From: Actinomycetota bacterium
Lineage (GTDB): Bacteria > Actinomycetota > Actinomycetes > Propionibacteriales > Nocardioidaceae
Assembly (NCBI GenBank): GCA_009701885.1
Contig: WLJH01000001.1
Location: 186,001-250,000 of the forward strand
Length of the DNA: 64,000 nt
Direction: 5' to 3'
The position numbers and the translations under genes were made by a program. The notes beneath the pieces were generated by a model. The model was not told the origin of the DNA. It did not search any database and saw only the letters and a list, made by a program, of their open reading frames with translations. Positions 37,610 through 49,074 of this stretch are shown piece after piece. Position 1 is the first letter of the stretch, and every line of letters starts with the position of its first letter.

Positions 37610-38434
37610 GTGCTCGACCTCCTCAAGGCCGTCGTCCTCGGGACGCTGCAGGGACTCACGGAGTTCCTCCCCATCTCCTCCAGCGCCCACCTCCGGATCT
37701 TCCCCGAGCTCTTCGGCTGGGGGGACCCGGGCGCGGCCTTCACCGCGGTCGTGCAGATCGGCACCGAGCTGGCGGTGCTCATCTACTTCCGCGAGGACAT
37801 CTGGCGGATCGGCTCGACGTGGGTGCGCTCGCTGTTCCAGGCGGAGTACCGCGGGCACCTCGACGCCCGGATGGGCTGGTTCATCATCGTCGGCTCGCTG
37901 CCCATCGTGGTGCTGGGCATCCTGCTCAAGGACCTGATCGAGCAGGACTTCCGCAGCCTGTGGATCGTCGGGACCACGCTCATCGTCTTCGGCATCGTCC
38001 TCGGGCTGGCCGACCGGTTCGGCCGCAACGACCGGCCGATCAAGAAGCTCACGCTGCGCGACGCGGTGCTCATGGGCATGGCCCAGGCGATGGCCCTGGT
38101 CCCCGGCGTCTCCCGCTCGGGTGCCACGCTCTCGATGGGGCGCATCCTCGGCTACGAACGGGCCGCGGCCACCCGCTTCGCCTTCCTGCTCGCGATCCCC
38201 GCGGTCGTCGGCGCCGGGGTCTTCCAGCTCAGCGAGATCCCCGACGGCGACAACGCCTACGGCTGGGGCCCGACGATCGTCGGCACTGTCGTCTCCTTCG
38301 TCGTCGGGTACGCCGTCATCGCCTGGCTCCTGCGCTGGGTCACCACCCGGACCTACACCCCGTTCGTGGTCTACCGGGTCGCGCTCGGCGGGGCCGTGCT
38401 CGTGCTGCTGTCGACCGGCGTCCTGGCCGCCTGA
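37610..38434 (+). CDS. uppP: Undecaprenyl-diphosphatase UppP (BacA)
   Basis: A 274-residue integral membrane phosphatase with about eight helices. It recycles the lipid carrier of cell-wall synthesis from undecaprenyl diphosphate. Catalytic signatures are present: GLTEFLPISSSAHL near the N-terminus and VPGVSRSGAT in the centre. The GTG start is supported by a TAGGCT hexamer (37596-37601) eight bases upstream. Its stop is five bases from the end of the convergent corA. High levels of such enzymes are linked with bacitracin resistance; that is family knowledge only. Confidence 0.95.
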   Translation: MLDLLKAVVLGTLQGLTEFLPISSSAHLRIFPELFGWGDPGAAFTAVVQIGTELAVLIYFREDIWRIGSTWVRSLFQAEYRGHLDARMGWFIIVGSLPIVVLGILLKDLIEQDFRSLWIVGTTLIVFGIVLGLADRFGRNDRPIKKLTLRDAVLMGMAQAMALVPGVSRSGATLSMGRILGYERAAATRFAFLLAIPAVVGAGVFQLSEIPDGDNAYGWGPTIVGTVVSFVVGYAVIAWLLRWVTTRTYTPFVVYRVALGGAVLVLLSTGVLAA

Positions 38435-38439
38435 GCGGC

Positions 38440-39429
38440 CTACAACCACCCCGAGCGCCGGAAGAACCACCACAGCAGCCCCGACACCCCGCCCATGAGG
38501 AGCAGCGCGAACGGGTAGCCCAGGGTCCAGTCGAGCTCGGGCATGTGGGTGAAGTTCATGCCGTAGATCCCGGCGATGAGGGTCGGGACGACCACCAGGG
38601 CGGCCCCGGCGGAGATCTTGCGCATGTCGTCGTTCTGCTGCAGCGACAACTGGGCGACGTGGGCCTCGAAGGCGGTGGAGAGCAGCGTGTCGAGGCTGTC
38701 GACCTCGTCCGCGGTGCGGGCCAGGTGGTCGAGCACGTCGCGGAAGAAAGGCGCCGCCTCCTCGCCCACCTCGCGCACCTGACCGGCGGCGAAGCGGGAC
38801 ATCGGCTCGCGGAGCGGCAGCACGGCCCGACGCACCTCCGCGATCTCGCGCTTGAGGGTGTAGATCCGTACGGCGTCGTTGGTGCGCTCCTCGGAGAAGA
38901 CCGAGACCTCCACCTCGTCCACGTCGACCTGCAGCTCGTCGACGACCGCGACGTACTCGTCGACGACCCGGTCGCAGACGGCGTAGACGACCGCCGCAGG
39001 CCCGTGCTCCAGCACGTGCGCGTCGCTCTCGAGGCTCTCGCGCGCGGCGGCGAGGCCGCTGCCCAGGCCGTGCCGCACCGTCACGACGAAGTCCGCGCCC
39101 ATGAAGATGCTGATCTCCCCGGTCTCGACCGCGTCCTCCTCGTCGACGTACCAGAGGGTCTTGAGCACCAGGAACAGGCTGTCGCCGTAGCGCTCGAGCT
39201 TGGGCCGCTGATGGGCCTTGACCGCGTCCTCGACCGCGAGCGGGTGCAGCGAGAACGCGTCGGCCACCGCACCCAGCTCCTCCTGGCTCGGCTCGTGCAG
39301 CCCCACCCAGACGAAGCCGCCCCCACGGGCCGCCGCATCGCGCAGGTGAGGGTAGTCGTGCGCGTCGTGGGTGCCGTCCTCCACGACCACCCGGGTGCCC
39401 TGGCGGTAGACGGCGCTGTCGACGATCAC
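38440..39429 (-). CDS. corA: CorA-type magnesium/cobalt transporter
   Basis: A 329-residue protein with a long cytosolic N-domain and two C-terminal helices. The CorA signature GMN is found in GIYGMNFTHMPEL after the first helix. CorA pentamers let magnesium, cobalt or nickel into the cell. The GTG at 39429 is preferred to one at 39438, because the latter overlaps the TAGCGT hexamer (39437-39442 on the complement). That hexamer ends seven bases before 39429, giving a leaderless mRNA. The promoter is interlocked with that of the divergent phosphatase gene. Confidence 0.93.
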   Translation of the reverse strand: MIVDSAVYRQGTRVVVEDGTHDAHDYPHLRDAAARGGGFVWVGLHEPSQEELGAVADAFSLHPLAVEDAVKAHQRPKLERYGDSLFLVLKTLWYVDEEDAVETGEISIFMGADFVVTVRHGLGSGLAAARESLESDAHVLEHGPAAVVYAVCDRVVDEYVAVVDELQVDVDEVEVSVFSEERTNDAVRIYTLKREIAEVRRAVLPLREPMSRFAAGQVREVGEEAAPFFRDVLDHLARTADEVDSLDTLLSTAFEAHVAQLSLQQNDDMRKISAGAALVVVPTLIAGIYGMNFTHMPELDWTLGYPFALLLMGGVSGLLWWFFRRSGWL

Positions 39430-39436
39430 GGACCTC

Positions 39437-39466
39437 ACGCTAGCGCCGCGACCCCCTGGCTAGAGT
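39437..39466. promoter_or_regulatory. Interlocked divergent promoters of corA and the histidine phosphatase gene
   Basis: TAGCGT for corA (39437-39442, complement) and TAGAGT for the phosphatase (39461-39466, plus strand) are 18 bases apart. The -35 position of each therefore coincides with the -10 of the other. Polymerase bound to one should exclude the other. Confidence 0.55.
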
Positions 39467-39473
39467 CCGTGAC

Positions 39474-40211
39474 ATGGCCACCGTCGTGCTCGTCCGCCAC
39501 GGCCGCACCACCGCCAACGCCTCGGGCGTGCTGGCCGGTCGCACCCCCGGGGTCCGCCTCGACGACCACGGGAGGGGCCAGGCCGAGCGGGCCGGAGCCC
39601 GGCTCGCCGGCGTCCCGGTGGTCAAGCTGGTCACCAGCCCGCTGGAGCGCTGCAAGCAGACCTCCAGGCTCGTACTGGCCGCTCAGCAGGGCGAGCCGGC
39701 GGTCGTGACCGAGCGCGGGATCACCGAGTGCGACTACGGCGACTGGCAGGGCCGCACGCTCAAGGAGCTGGCCAAGGAGCCGCTGTGGCGCACCGTCCAG
39801 GCCCACCCGTCGGCCGCGGCGTTCCCCGGCGGGGAGTCGATGGCCACGATGCAGGCCCGCGCCGTCGAGGCCGTACGCCGCCACGACGCCCTCGTGGAGG
39901 CCGAGCACGGCCCGCACGCGGTCTGGGTCGCGGTCAGCCACGGCGACATCATCAAGTCGGTGCTGGCCGACGCGCTCGGCATGCACCTGGACCTCTTCCA
40001 GCGCATCTCCGTCGACCCCGCCTCGCTGTCGATCGTGCGCTACACCGAGCACCGGCCCTACGTCCTGGCGAGCAACACCCACGAGGGCGACCTGTCCTGG
40101 CTCAGGCCCCCGGCGAAGAAGGGACGCTCCCGCAAGGCCAGCGCTTCGACCGACGCCGCGGTCGGCGGGGGCGCCGGTCCGGGGGAGGCTCCTGCTGGGG
40201 CCCGCCCCTAA
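39474..40211 (+). CDS. MSMEG_4193-type histidine phosphatase (putative phosphomutase)
   Basis: A 245-residue histidine phosphatase. The catalytic RHGRTTANASG is at the N-terminus, the second His is in VAVSHGDIIKSVL, and an Arg/Glu pair is in CDYGDWQGRTLKEL. A lysine/serine/glycine-rich tail of about 40 residues follows. The family is known only from actinobacteria, where it is followed by DUF3090 and SCO1664-type genes as here. Its substrate is not known. A TAGAGT hexamer (39461-39466) lies seven bases before the ATG. The stop TAA is the beginning of the next gene's -10 hexamer. Confidence 0.92.
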   Translation: MATVVLVRHGRTTANASGVLAGRTPGVRLDDHGRGQAERAGARLAGVPVVKLVTSPLERCKQTSRLVLAAQQGEPAVVTERGITECDYGDWQGRTLKELAKEPLWRTVQAHPSAAAFPGGESMATMQARAVEAVRRHDALVEAEHGPHAVWVAVSHGDIIKSVLADALGMHLDLFQRISVDPASLSIVRYTEHRPYVLASNTHEGDLSWLRPPAKKGRSRKASASTDAAVGGGAGPGEAPAGARP

Positions 40212-40221
40212 GGTTGCCGCC

Positions 40222-40803
40222 ATGCCCCTGGTCCACGGATTCGACCCGCCCGAGCGCTTCGTCGCGGGCACCGTCGGCCCGCCCGGCTCCCGCACCTTCT
40301 TCCTGCAGGCCCGCACCGGCAACCGCCTCGTGAGCGTGGCGCTGGAGAAGCAGCAGGTCGCCGCGCTGGCCGAGCGGATCGACGAGCTGCTCGACGAGGT
40401 CATGGCCAGCGGCACCGAGGCCGTCATCCCTGCGGTCGCACCGCTGGCCCTGCAGGACAACGACCCCCTCGAGCAGCCGATCGAGGAGGAGTTCCGCGCC
40501 GGCACCATGACTCTGTCCTGGGACCCCGGCGACGAGCGCGTGGTCATCGAGGTCTTCCCGTTCACGGAGGCCGCCGTGGTGAGCCCCGACCAGCTCGGGG
40601 AGGACCACGACTTCGAGGAGCCCGAGCCCGAGGAGGTACTGCTGGTCCGGGTACCGGCCGGGGTCGCCCGGGCCTTCGTCCAGCGCAGCGAGAGCGTGCT
40701 GGGCGCCGGCCGACCCACCTGCCCGTTCTGCGGCGAGCCGATCGACCCGGAGGGCCACCTGTGCGTCCGGGCCAACGGCTTCCGCCGCCGCGACCCCGTC
40801 TGA
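40222..40803 (+). CDS. DUF3090 family protein
   Basis: A 193-residue protein that matches DUF3090 throughout: HGFDPPERFVAGTVGPPG, then FLQARTGNRLVSVALEKQQV and the C-terminal zinc-like CPFCGEPIDPEGHLC followed by NGF. The biochemical role is unknown. Its position between a phosphatase and a kinase-like protein is conserved in actinobacteria. A TAAGGT hexamer (40209-40214) containing the upstream stop codon ends seven bases before the ATG, so it can be expressed separately from the phosphatase gene. Confidence 0.93.
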   Translation: MPLVHGFDPPERFVAGTVGPPGSRTFFLQARTGNRLVSVALEKQQVAALAERIDELLDEVMASGTEAVIPAVAPLALQDNDPLEQPIEEEFRAGTMTLSWDPGDERVVIEVFPFTEAAVVSPDQLGEDHDFEEPEPEEVLLVRVPAGVARAFVQRSESVLGAGRPTCPFCGEPIDPEGHLCVRANGFRRRDPV

Positions 40804-40814
40804 GGCAGGGCCCC

Positions 40815-41588
40815 GTGCTCGAGGGCGAGCTGGTCCTGCACGGGCGGGTCATGCCCGCCTCCAACGCGACCTTCGTGGGCGCGGTGCGCACCCCCGACGG
40901 CGACGTGCGCGTGGTCTACAAGCCCGTGGCGGGGGAGCGCCCCCTGTGGGACTTCCCCGGCGCCGTGCTCGCCGACCGCGAGGTGGCCGCCCACCTGGTC
41001 GCCGAGGTCTTCGCCGGCGACGCCTTCCGCTGCCCGGTGCCCCTCACCTGGCTCGGTGAGGGCCCGCACGGCCCGGGGATGTTCCAGGAGTGGCAGGAGC
41101 CCGACGAGTCCCAGGCAGCCGTGACGCTGGTCCCCGAGGACGAGCTGCCCGAGGGCTATCTCCACGTCTTCGACGGGTACGACGCCCACGACCGCCCCAT
41201 CTCGCTGGTCCACGAGGACACCGACGCCCTGCGGCGGGTCGCGGTGCTGGACGTGGTCCTCAACAACGCCGACCGCAAGGGGGGTCACGTCCTGGAGATG
41301 CCCGACGGCCACCGCTTCGGCATCGACCACGGGATCGCCTTCCACCACGAGCACAAGCTGCGCACCGTGCTGTGGGGCTGGGCCGGGGAGCGGCTGACCG
41401 ACGTCGAGACCGCCGCGGTCTCCCGGGTCCGCGAGGCCCTCGCCGGGGCTCTCGGCGACGCGCTCGCCCCGCTGCTCACCGACCTCGAGATCGACTGCGT
41501 GCGCCGCCGCTGCGACCGGCTGATGTCCGCCGGGGCGCTGCCGTTCCCCGGTGGTGGCGGGCCGGCGATCCCCTGGCCGCCCTTCTGA
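40815..41588 (+). CDS. SCO1664 family kinase-like protein
   Basis: A 257-residue protein of a family resembling PI3/4-kinase or HipA-like phosphotransferases. Visible kinase-like elements are the lysine strand VVYKPVAGERPLW, the catalytic-loop-like LDVVLNNADRKGGH and the metal-binding-like FGIDHGIAFH. The GTG at 40815 follows the DUF3090 stop by 11 bases with GAGG a little upstream. An earlier in-frame start lies inside DUF3090. Together with the phosphatase and DUF3090 it forms a conserved trio of unknown process, directly followed here by mshC. Confidence 0.9.
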   Translation: MLEGELVLHGRVMPASNATFVGAVRTPDGDVRVVYKPVAGERPLWDFPGAVLADREVAAHLVAEVFAGDAFRCPVPLTWLGEGPHGPGMFQEWQEPDESQAAVTLVPEDELPEGYLHVFDGYDAHDRPISLVHEDTDALRRVAVLDVVLNNADRKGGHVLEMPDGHRFGIDHGIAFHHEHKLRTVLWGWAGERLTDVETAAVSRVREALAGALGDALAPLLTDLEIDCVRRRCDRLMSAGALPFPGGGGPAIPWPPF

Positions 41589-41622
41589 TCCTCCGGGGAG
41601 GGTCCCCGTCTAGGCTCGCCCC

Positions 41623-42870
41623 ATGCGCGCCTGGTCTGCTCCTGCCGTCCCGGACCTCGGGGTCACGGCCCCGCCGGTGTCCGTCCACGACACCGCCACC
41701 GGGGGCCGGATGGTGCTCGAGCCGCAGGAGGGTGCCTCCTCGGCCCGGCTCTACGTCTGCGGCATCACGCCCTACGACGCCACGCACATGGGCCACGCGG
41801 CGACGTACGTCGGCTTCGACCTGCTCCACCGCGCCTGGATCAACGCCGGCCACCCGGTCACCTACGTGCAGAACGTCACCGACGTCGACGACCCGCTGCT
41901 CGAGCGCGCCACCAAGGTCAAGGTGGACTGGGTCGAGCTGGCCGAGCGCGAGACCGAGCTGTTCCGCCAGGACATGACCGCACTGCGCGTCCTGCCGCCG
42001 CAGCACTACGTCGGCGCGGTCGAGTCGATCCCGCTGGTCATCGACCTGATCCAGCGGATGGAGGCGGCCGGTGCGGTCTACCGCGTCGACGACGACCTCT
42101 ACTTCTCCGTCACCGCGGACCCGGCCTTCGGCGCCGAGTCCGGTCTCGACCGCGCGGCCATGCTCGAGATCTTCCCCGAGCGCGGCGGGGACCCCGACCG
42201 ACCCGGCAAGCAGGACCCGCTCGACTGCGTCGTCTGGCGGGGCGAGCGACCGGGGGAGCCCTCGTGGGAGAGCCCCTTCGGCCCGGGTCGCCCCGGCTGG
42301 CACGTGGAGTGCACCGCCATCGCGTGGGAGCACCTCGGCGGCACCCTCGACGTGCAGGGTGGCGGCTCGGACCTGGTCTTCCCCCACCACGAGATGTGCG
42401 CGGGGCACGCCCACGTCGCCACCGGCGGCACCCCCTTCGCCCGCGCCTACGCGCACGCCGGGATGGTCGCCTACGACGGCGAGAAGATGTCGAAGTCGCG
42501 TGGCAACCTGGTCTTCGTCTCGGCCCTGCGCAACTCCGACGTCGACCCGATGGCGATCCGGCTGACCCTGCTGCAGCACCACTACCGCAGCGACTGGGAG
42601 TGGACCGACGCCGAGCTCTTCGACGAGGTCGACCGCCTGGCCCGCTGGCGCCGGGCGCTGGCACTGGGTGCGGGCGCGCCCTCCGAGCCGGTCGTCACCG
42701 GGGTGCTGGCCGCCCTGGCCGACGACCTCGACGCACCCCGCGCGGTCGCGCTCGTGGACGCCTGGGCCGACGCGACGCTGGGCACCGGCGGCCTGGCCGA
42801 CACCTCCGACCCGCACGCCGCGGTCCGGGTCCACCTGCTGCTCGACGCCGCCCTGGGCCTCTCGCTCTGA
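41623..42870 (+). CDS. mshC: Mycothiol ligase MshC (cysteine:GlcN-Ins ligase)
   Basis: A 415-residue class I aminoacyl-tRNA synthetase homologue that joins cysteine to GlcN-inositol in mycothiol synthesis. The ATP motif THMGHAATY (HIGH-like) is near residue 52 and KMSKSRGN near 288. The zinc-site region includes [10 protein letters not shown] and HVECTA. The length and the MSH-specific N-terminus ([12 protein letters not shown]) separate it from cysteinyl-tRNA synthetase, which is longer. A TAGGCT hexamer (41611-41616) lies six bases before the ATG. Mycothiol is the main low-molecular-weight thiol of actinobacteria, so this gene supports the taxonomic assignment. Confidence 0.94.
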   Translation: MRAWSAPAVPDLGVTAPPVSVHDTATGGRMVLEPQEGASSARLYVCGITPYDATHMGHAATYVGFDLLHRAWINAGHPVTYVQNVTDVDDPLLERATKVKVDWVELAERETELFRQDMTALRVLPPQHYVGAVESIPLVIDLIQRMEAAGAVYRVDDDLYFSVTADPAFGAESGLDRAAMLEIFPERGGDPDRPGKQDPLDCVVWRGERPGEPSWESPFGPGRPGWHVECTAIAWEHLGGTLDVQGGGSDLVFPHHEMCAGHAHVATGGTPFARAYAHAGMVAYDGEKMSKSRGNLVFVSALRNSDVDPMAIRLTLLQHHYRSDWEWTDAELFDEVDRLARWRRALALGAGAPSEPVVTGVLAALADDLDAPRAVALVDAWADATLGTGGLADTSDPHAAVRVHLLLDAALGLSL

Positions 42871-42877
42871 CCCCTCC

Positions 42878-42920
42878 GCTGGTCGAGGTGCGAGGAGCGT
42901 CAGCGACGAGCCACGAGGCC
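42878..42920. repeat. Possible copy of a short interspersed (REP-like) repeat
   Basis: The segment beginning CGCTGGTCGAGGTGCGAGG and ending CGAGCCACGAGGCC lies between the convergent mshC and PAC2 stops. It resembles a family of intergenic elements I recall from Nocardioides-type genomes (GGTCGAGGTGCGAGGAGCG cores). I see only this copy in the window, so the call depends on genome-wide comparison. Confidence 0.4.
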
Positions 42921-42922
42921 CG

Positions 42923-43771
42923 TCAGTCGTCGTCCTCGCGTCGCTTGAGGTAGCGCTCGAACTCCCGCGCGATCGCCTCGCCGGAGGCCTCCGGCAGGTC
43001 GGCGGTGTCACGGGTCTGCTCCAGGGAGCGGACGTAGTCGGCGACGTCCTCGTCCTCCTCGGCCAGCTCGTCCACGCCGCGCTCCCACGCCCGTGCCTCC
43101 TCGGGGAGGTCACCGAGCGGGATGGAGGTCTCCAGCAGGTCCTCGAGCTGCCCGACGAGCGCCAGCGTGGCCTTGGGGCAGGGGGGCTGGGCGACGTAGT
43201 GGGGGACCGCGGCCCAGTAGGACACGGCCGGCATGTCCACGCGGACGCAGGCGTCCTGGAAGACCCCGACGATGCCGGTGGGTCCTTCGTAGGTGGACTG
43301 CTCGAGCTTGAGCCGGTCGACCAGCTCGGGCTCGGTGGCAGTGCCGGTGACCGGGATGGGGCGGGTGTGGGGGGTGTCGGCGAGCAGCGCCCCGAGCGTG
43401 ACGACCATCTCGCCGCCGAGCTCGTCGGTGGCGGCGAGCAGCTCGGCGCAGAACTGCCGCCAGCGCATGTTGGGCTCGATGCCGCGGATCAGGATCACGT
43501 CGCGCCCCAGGTCGGGCGGGGAGGCCACGGCGATCTGCGTGGTCGGCCAGGTCAGCCTCCGGTGGCCGTGGTGATCGGTGCCCACGACCGGTCGGTTGAC
43601 CTGGAAGTCGTAGAAGTCCTCGGGATCCACGGCACCGACGACCCGGGCGTCCCAGACGCGCATCAGGTGGTCCACCACGGAGGAAGCAGCGTCCGCGGCG
43701 TCGTTCCAGCCCTCGAAGGCCGCGATGACGATGGGGTCCACCAGCTCCGGGGCGTCGTCGATCTCGATCAC
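42923..43771 (-). CDS. PAC2 family protein (proteasome assembly chaperone superfamily)
   Basis: A 282-residue cytosolic protein with the PAC2 hallmarks [16 protein letters not shown] near the N-terminus, DFQVNRP, and [13 protein letters not shown] long acidic helical C-terminus follows ([13 protein letters not shown]). Eukaryotic PAC2 assists proteasome alpha-ring assembly; the bacterial role is not established. A TAGGGT hexamer (43778-43783 on the complement) ends six bases before the GTG start. It shares the 137-base upstream region with metH, which runs the other way. Confidence 0.93.
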   Translation of the reverse strand: MIEIDDAPELVDPIVIAAFEGWNDAADAASSVVDHLMRVWDARVVGAVDPEDFYDFQVNRPVVGTDHHGHRRLTWPTTQIAVASPPDLGRDVILIRGIEPNMRWRQFCAELLAATDELGGEMVVTLGALLADTPHTRPIPVTGTATEPELVDRLKLEQSTYEGPTGIVGVFQDACVRVDMPAVSYWAAVPHYVAQPPCPKATLALVGQLEDLLETSIPLGDLPEEARAWERGVDELAEEDEDVADYVRSLEQTRDTADLPEASGEAIAREFERYLKRREDDD

Positions 43772-43875
43772 CCGTCCACCCTAGGCCGGGCTGGTGCGAT
43801 GACCGCGGCGATTTCGGCGTGCTTGCTCGCGGTGTCACGATCTGGGAAGGCCGTCCAGCCTCCGGACACCCTTCC

Positions 43876-43881
43876 TACGCT
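43876..43881 (+). promoter_or_regulatory. -10 hexamer of metH (TACGCT), leadered
   Basis: TACGCT lies 27 bases before the GTG start. A transcript from here would have a leader of about 20 bases containing the GAGAGGA ribosome-binding site (43896-43902). There is no room for a cobalamin riboswitch downstream of it. Confidence 0.5.
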
Positions 43882-43908
43882 GGAGATCCCGACCGCGAGA
43901 GGACCCGC

Positions 43909-47629
<3,721 letters not shown>

Positions 47630-47637
<8 letters not shown>

Positions 47638-48337
47638 CCCGGCGCTCCAGCAGGAGGCGTCCGGCCTGCCGGCGGCCGTCCTGTGGGACATGGACGGGAC
47701 CCTCGTCGACACCGAGCCCTACTGGATCGCCACCGAGATGGCGATGGCGCAGAAGTACGGCGCCACGTGGACCCACGAGCAGGCACTGCAGCTCGTCGGC
47801 AACGACCTGCTGGAGTCCGGCCGGGTGATCAAGGGCGCCATGGGGCTGTCCCAGTCACCGGCCGAGGTCGTCGAGGAGCTGCTCGACGGCGTCGTCGCCC
47901 GGGTCGAGGAGGCGGTCCCGTGGCGACCCGGCGCGGTCGAGCTGCTCGCGGCGCTCGGCGAGGCCGAGGTCCCGTGCGCGCTGGTGACGATGTCCTACGA
48001 GCGGTTCGTCACCCCGATCCTGCGCCGGCTGCCGGCCGGCACCTTCCCGGTCGTCGTGACGGGGGAGAAGGTCTCCCGCGGCAAGCCGCACCCCGAGCCC
48101 TACCTCACCGCTGCGGCCGCCCTCGGCCTCGACCCCGCCGACTGCGTGGCGATCGAGGACTCCGGCACCGGTGCCACCTCGGCGGAGGCCGCCGGCTGTG
48201 CGGTGCTGGTCGTGCAGAACCACGTCCCGGTGCCCGACGGCCCGCGCCGGGTCTTCCGCGAGACCCTCGCTGGCCTCGAGCCCGACGACCTCGGCACGGT
48301 CCTCGCCGACGTACGCCGCGGCATCACCGCGTCCTGA
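47630..48337 (+). CDS. HAD-superfamily phosphatase (beta-phosphoglucomutase-like)
   Basis: A 235-residue HAD hydrolase with the nucleophile motif [15 protein letters not shown], the lysine motif [11 protein letters not shown] and the acidic [16 protein letters not shown]1-type helical cap lies between. Relatives act on sugar phosphates or other small phosphomonoesters. The ATG lies inside the last codons of metH in another frame (eight-base overlap), so its translation depends on metH. Whether it serves one-carbon metabolism is unclear. Confidence 0.9.
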
Positions 48338-48646
48338 CGGCCCGTCACTGCGCCGGGAATGACTAGGCCGGGGCCCCGGGACGTAGTCACCGGTGCTACG
48401 ACCACCGGGTACTGGCACTCGCCCTTTACCTTGCGCCACACTGTGACCACGCAGGGCGAACCACCCGGTCCACAGCGGCGGACCGGGCGCCCTGGCCAGG
48501 CCCGACCTCGTCACCACAAGCGGCCTCCGGTCACCGGAGGTGATGGCGAGGCCGGGCACGGCTGTTTCCTTGGGTGCGCGGCGACTTCCGTGAGACCCTG
48601 GGGGCATCGACCGACCGACCGGCAGCAGGACCTCCAGAAGGGCACC
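48338..48646. other. 309-base intergenic region with two inverted repeats
   Basis: No convincing gene is seen. It contains CCGGTG-n7-CACCGG at 48390-48408 and a 17-base palindrome CCTCCGGT-C-ACCGGAGG at 48524-48540. An AGAAGGG ribosome-binding site sits just before the secreted-protein ATG. The first repeat may belong to the end of the metH operon. The second is a candidate site for the NarL-type regulator encoded downstream, or a hairpin. Confidence 0.6.
48524..48540. promoter_or_regulatory. 17-bp palindrome upstream of the secreted-protein/two-component operon
   Basis: CCTCCGGT and ACCGGAGG are exact reverse complements around one C. It lies 107 bases before the first ATG of the operon. 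It could be an operator or a small hairpin; the sequence alone does not decide. Confidence 0.4.
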
Positions 48647-49066
48647 ATGGACCACCGCAGCACCACCCGAGCGGTCCACAGCCGTGCCCCGCGCATCCTG
48701 GCCGGGCTCCTGCTCGCGCTCTCGATGATCGTCGCCGGACCCAGCGCCACGGCGAAGAAGTCCGAGGTCGAGAAGGAGATGTTCGACTGCCGCGCCAGCA
48801 GCAGCGTCCGGCTCAAGATCGTGCCGCGAGACTCGGGCATTCTCGAGGTGACGGCGATCGTGTTCAGCGAGGACGACGACGTCTGGGACTGGAAGCTGCG
48901 CCACAACGGTGAGCTGTCCGGCAAGGGCACGGTCAAGGCGAAGGATGCCGACCGCTCCTTCAAGGTCGTGCGCGACATGGCCGACTTCCCAGGACCCGAC
49001 GACGTGGACTTTCGGGCACAGAACACTGCGACCAACGAGGTCTGCCGCGCCTCGCTGACCTACTGA
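48647..49066 (+). CDS. Small secreted protein, unknown, linked to the two-component system
   Basis: A 139-residue protein with a clear Sec signal peptide (RILAGLLLALSMIVAGPSATA, cleavage likely after the ATA or AKK region). The mature part of about 105 residues looks mainly beta-stranded, with two cysteines near its two ends (FDCRASSS and NEVCRASLTY) that could form a disulfide. No known domain is recognised. The ATG has AGAAGGG upstream. The kinase gene starts only eight bases after its stop, so it is made with the sensor and could be its ligand-binding or inhibitory partner. Confidence 0.75.
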   Translation: MDHRSTTRAVHSRAPRILAGLLLALSMIVAGPSATAKKSEVEKEMFDCRASSSVRLKIVPRDSGILEVTAIVFSEDDDVWDWKLRHNGELSGKGTVKAKDADRSFKVVRDMADFPGPDDVDFRAQNTATNEVCRASLTY

Positions 49067-49074
49067 TCCGCTTC

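Noticed and set aside
39436..39438. GTG at 39438 as the corA start
   Set aside because: It overlaps the TAGCGT -10 hexamer. The GTG at 39429 has the spacing seen at other leaderless genes.
41623..42870. Cysteinyl-tRNA synthetase
   Set aside because: The protein is too short, lacks the tRNA-binding C-terminal region and has the MshC-type N-terminus.
43772..43908. Cobalamin or SAM riboswitch before metH
   Set aside because: The gap is only 137 bases and is shared with the PAC2 promoter. The likely leader is about 20 bases, and I see no B12-box-like segment.
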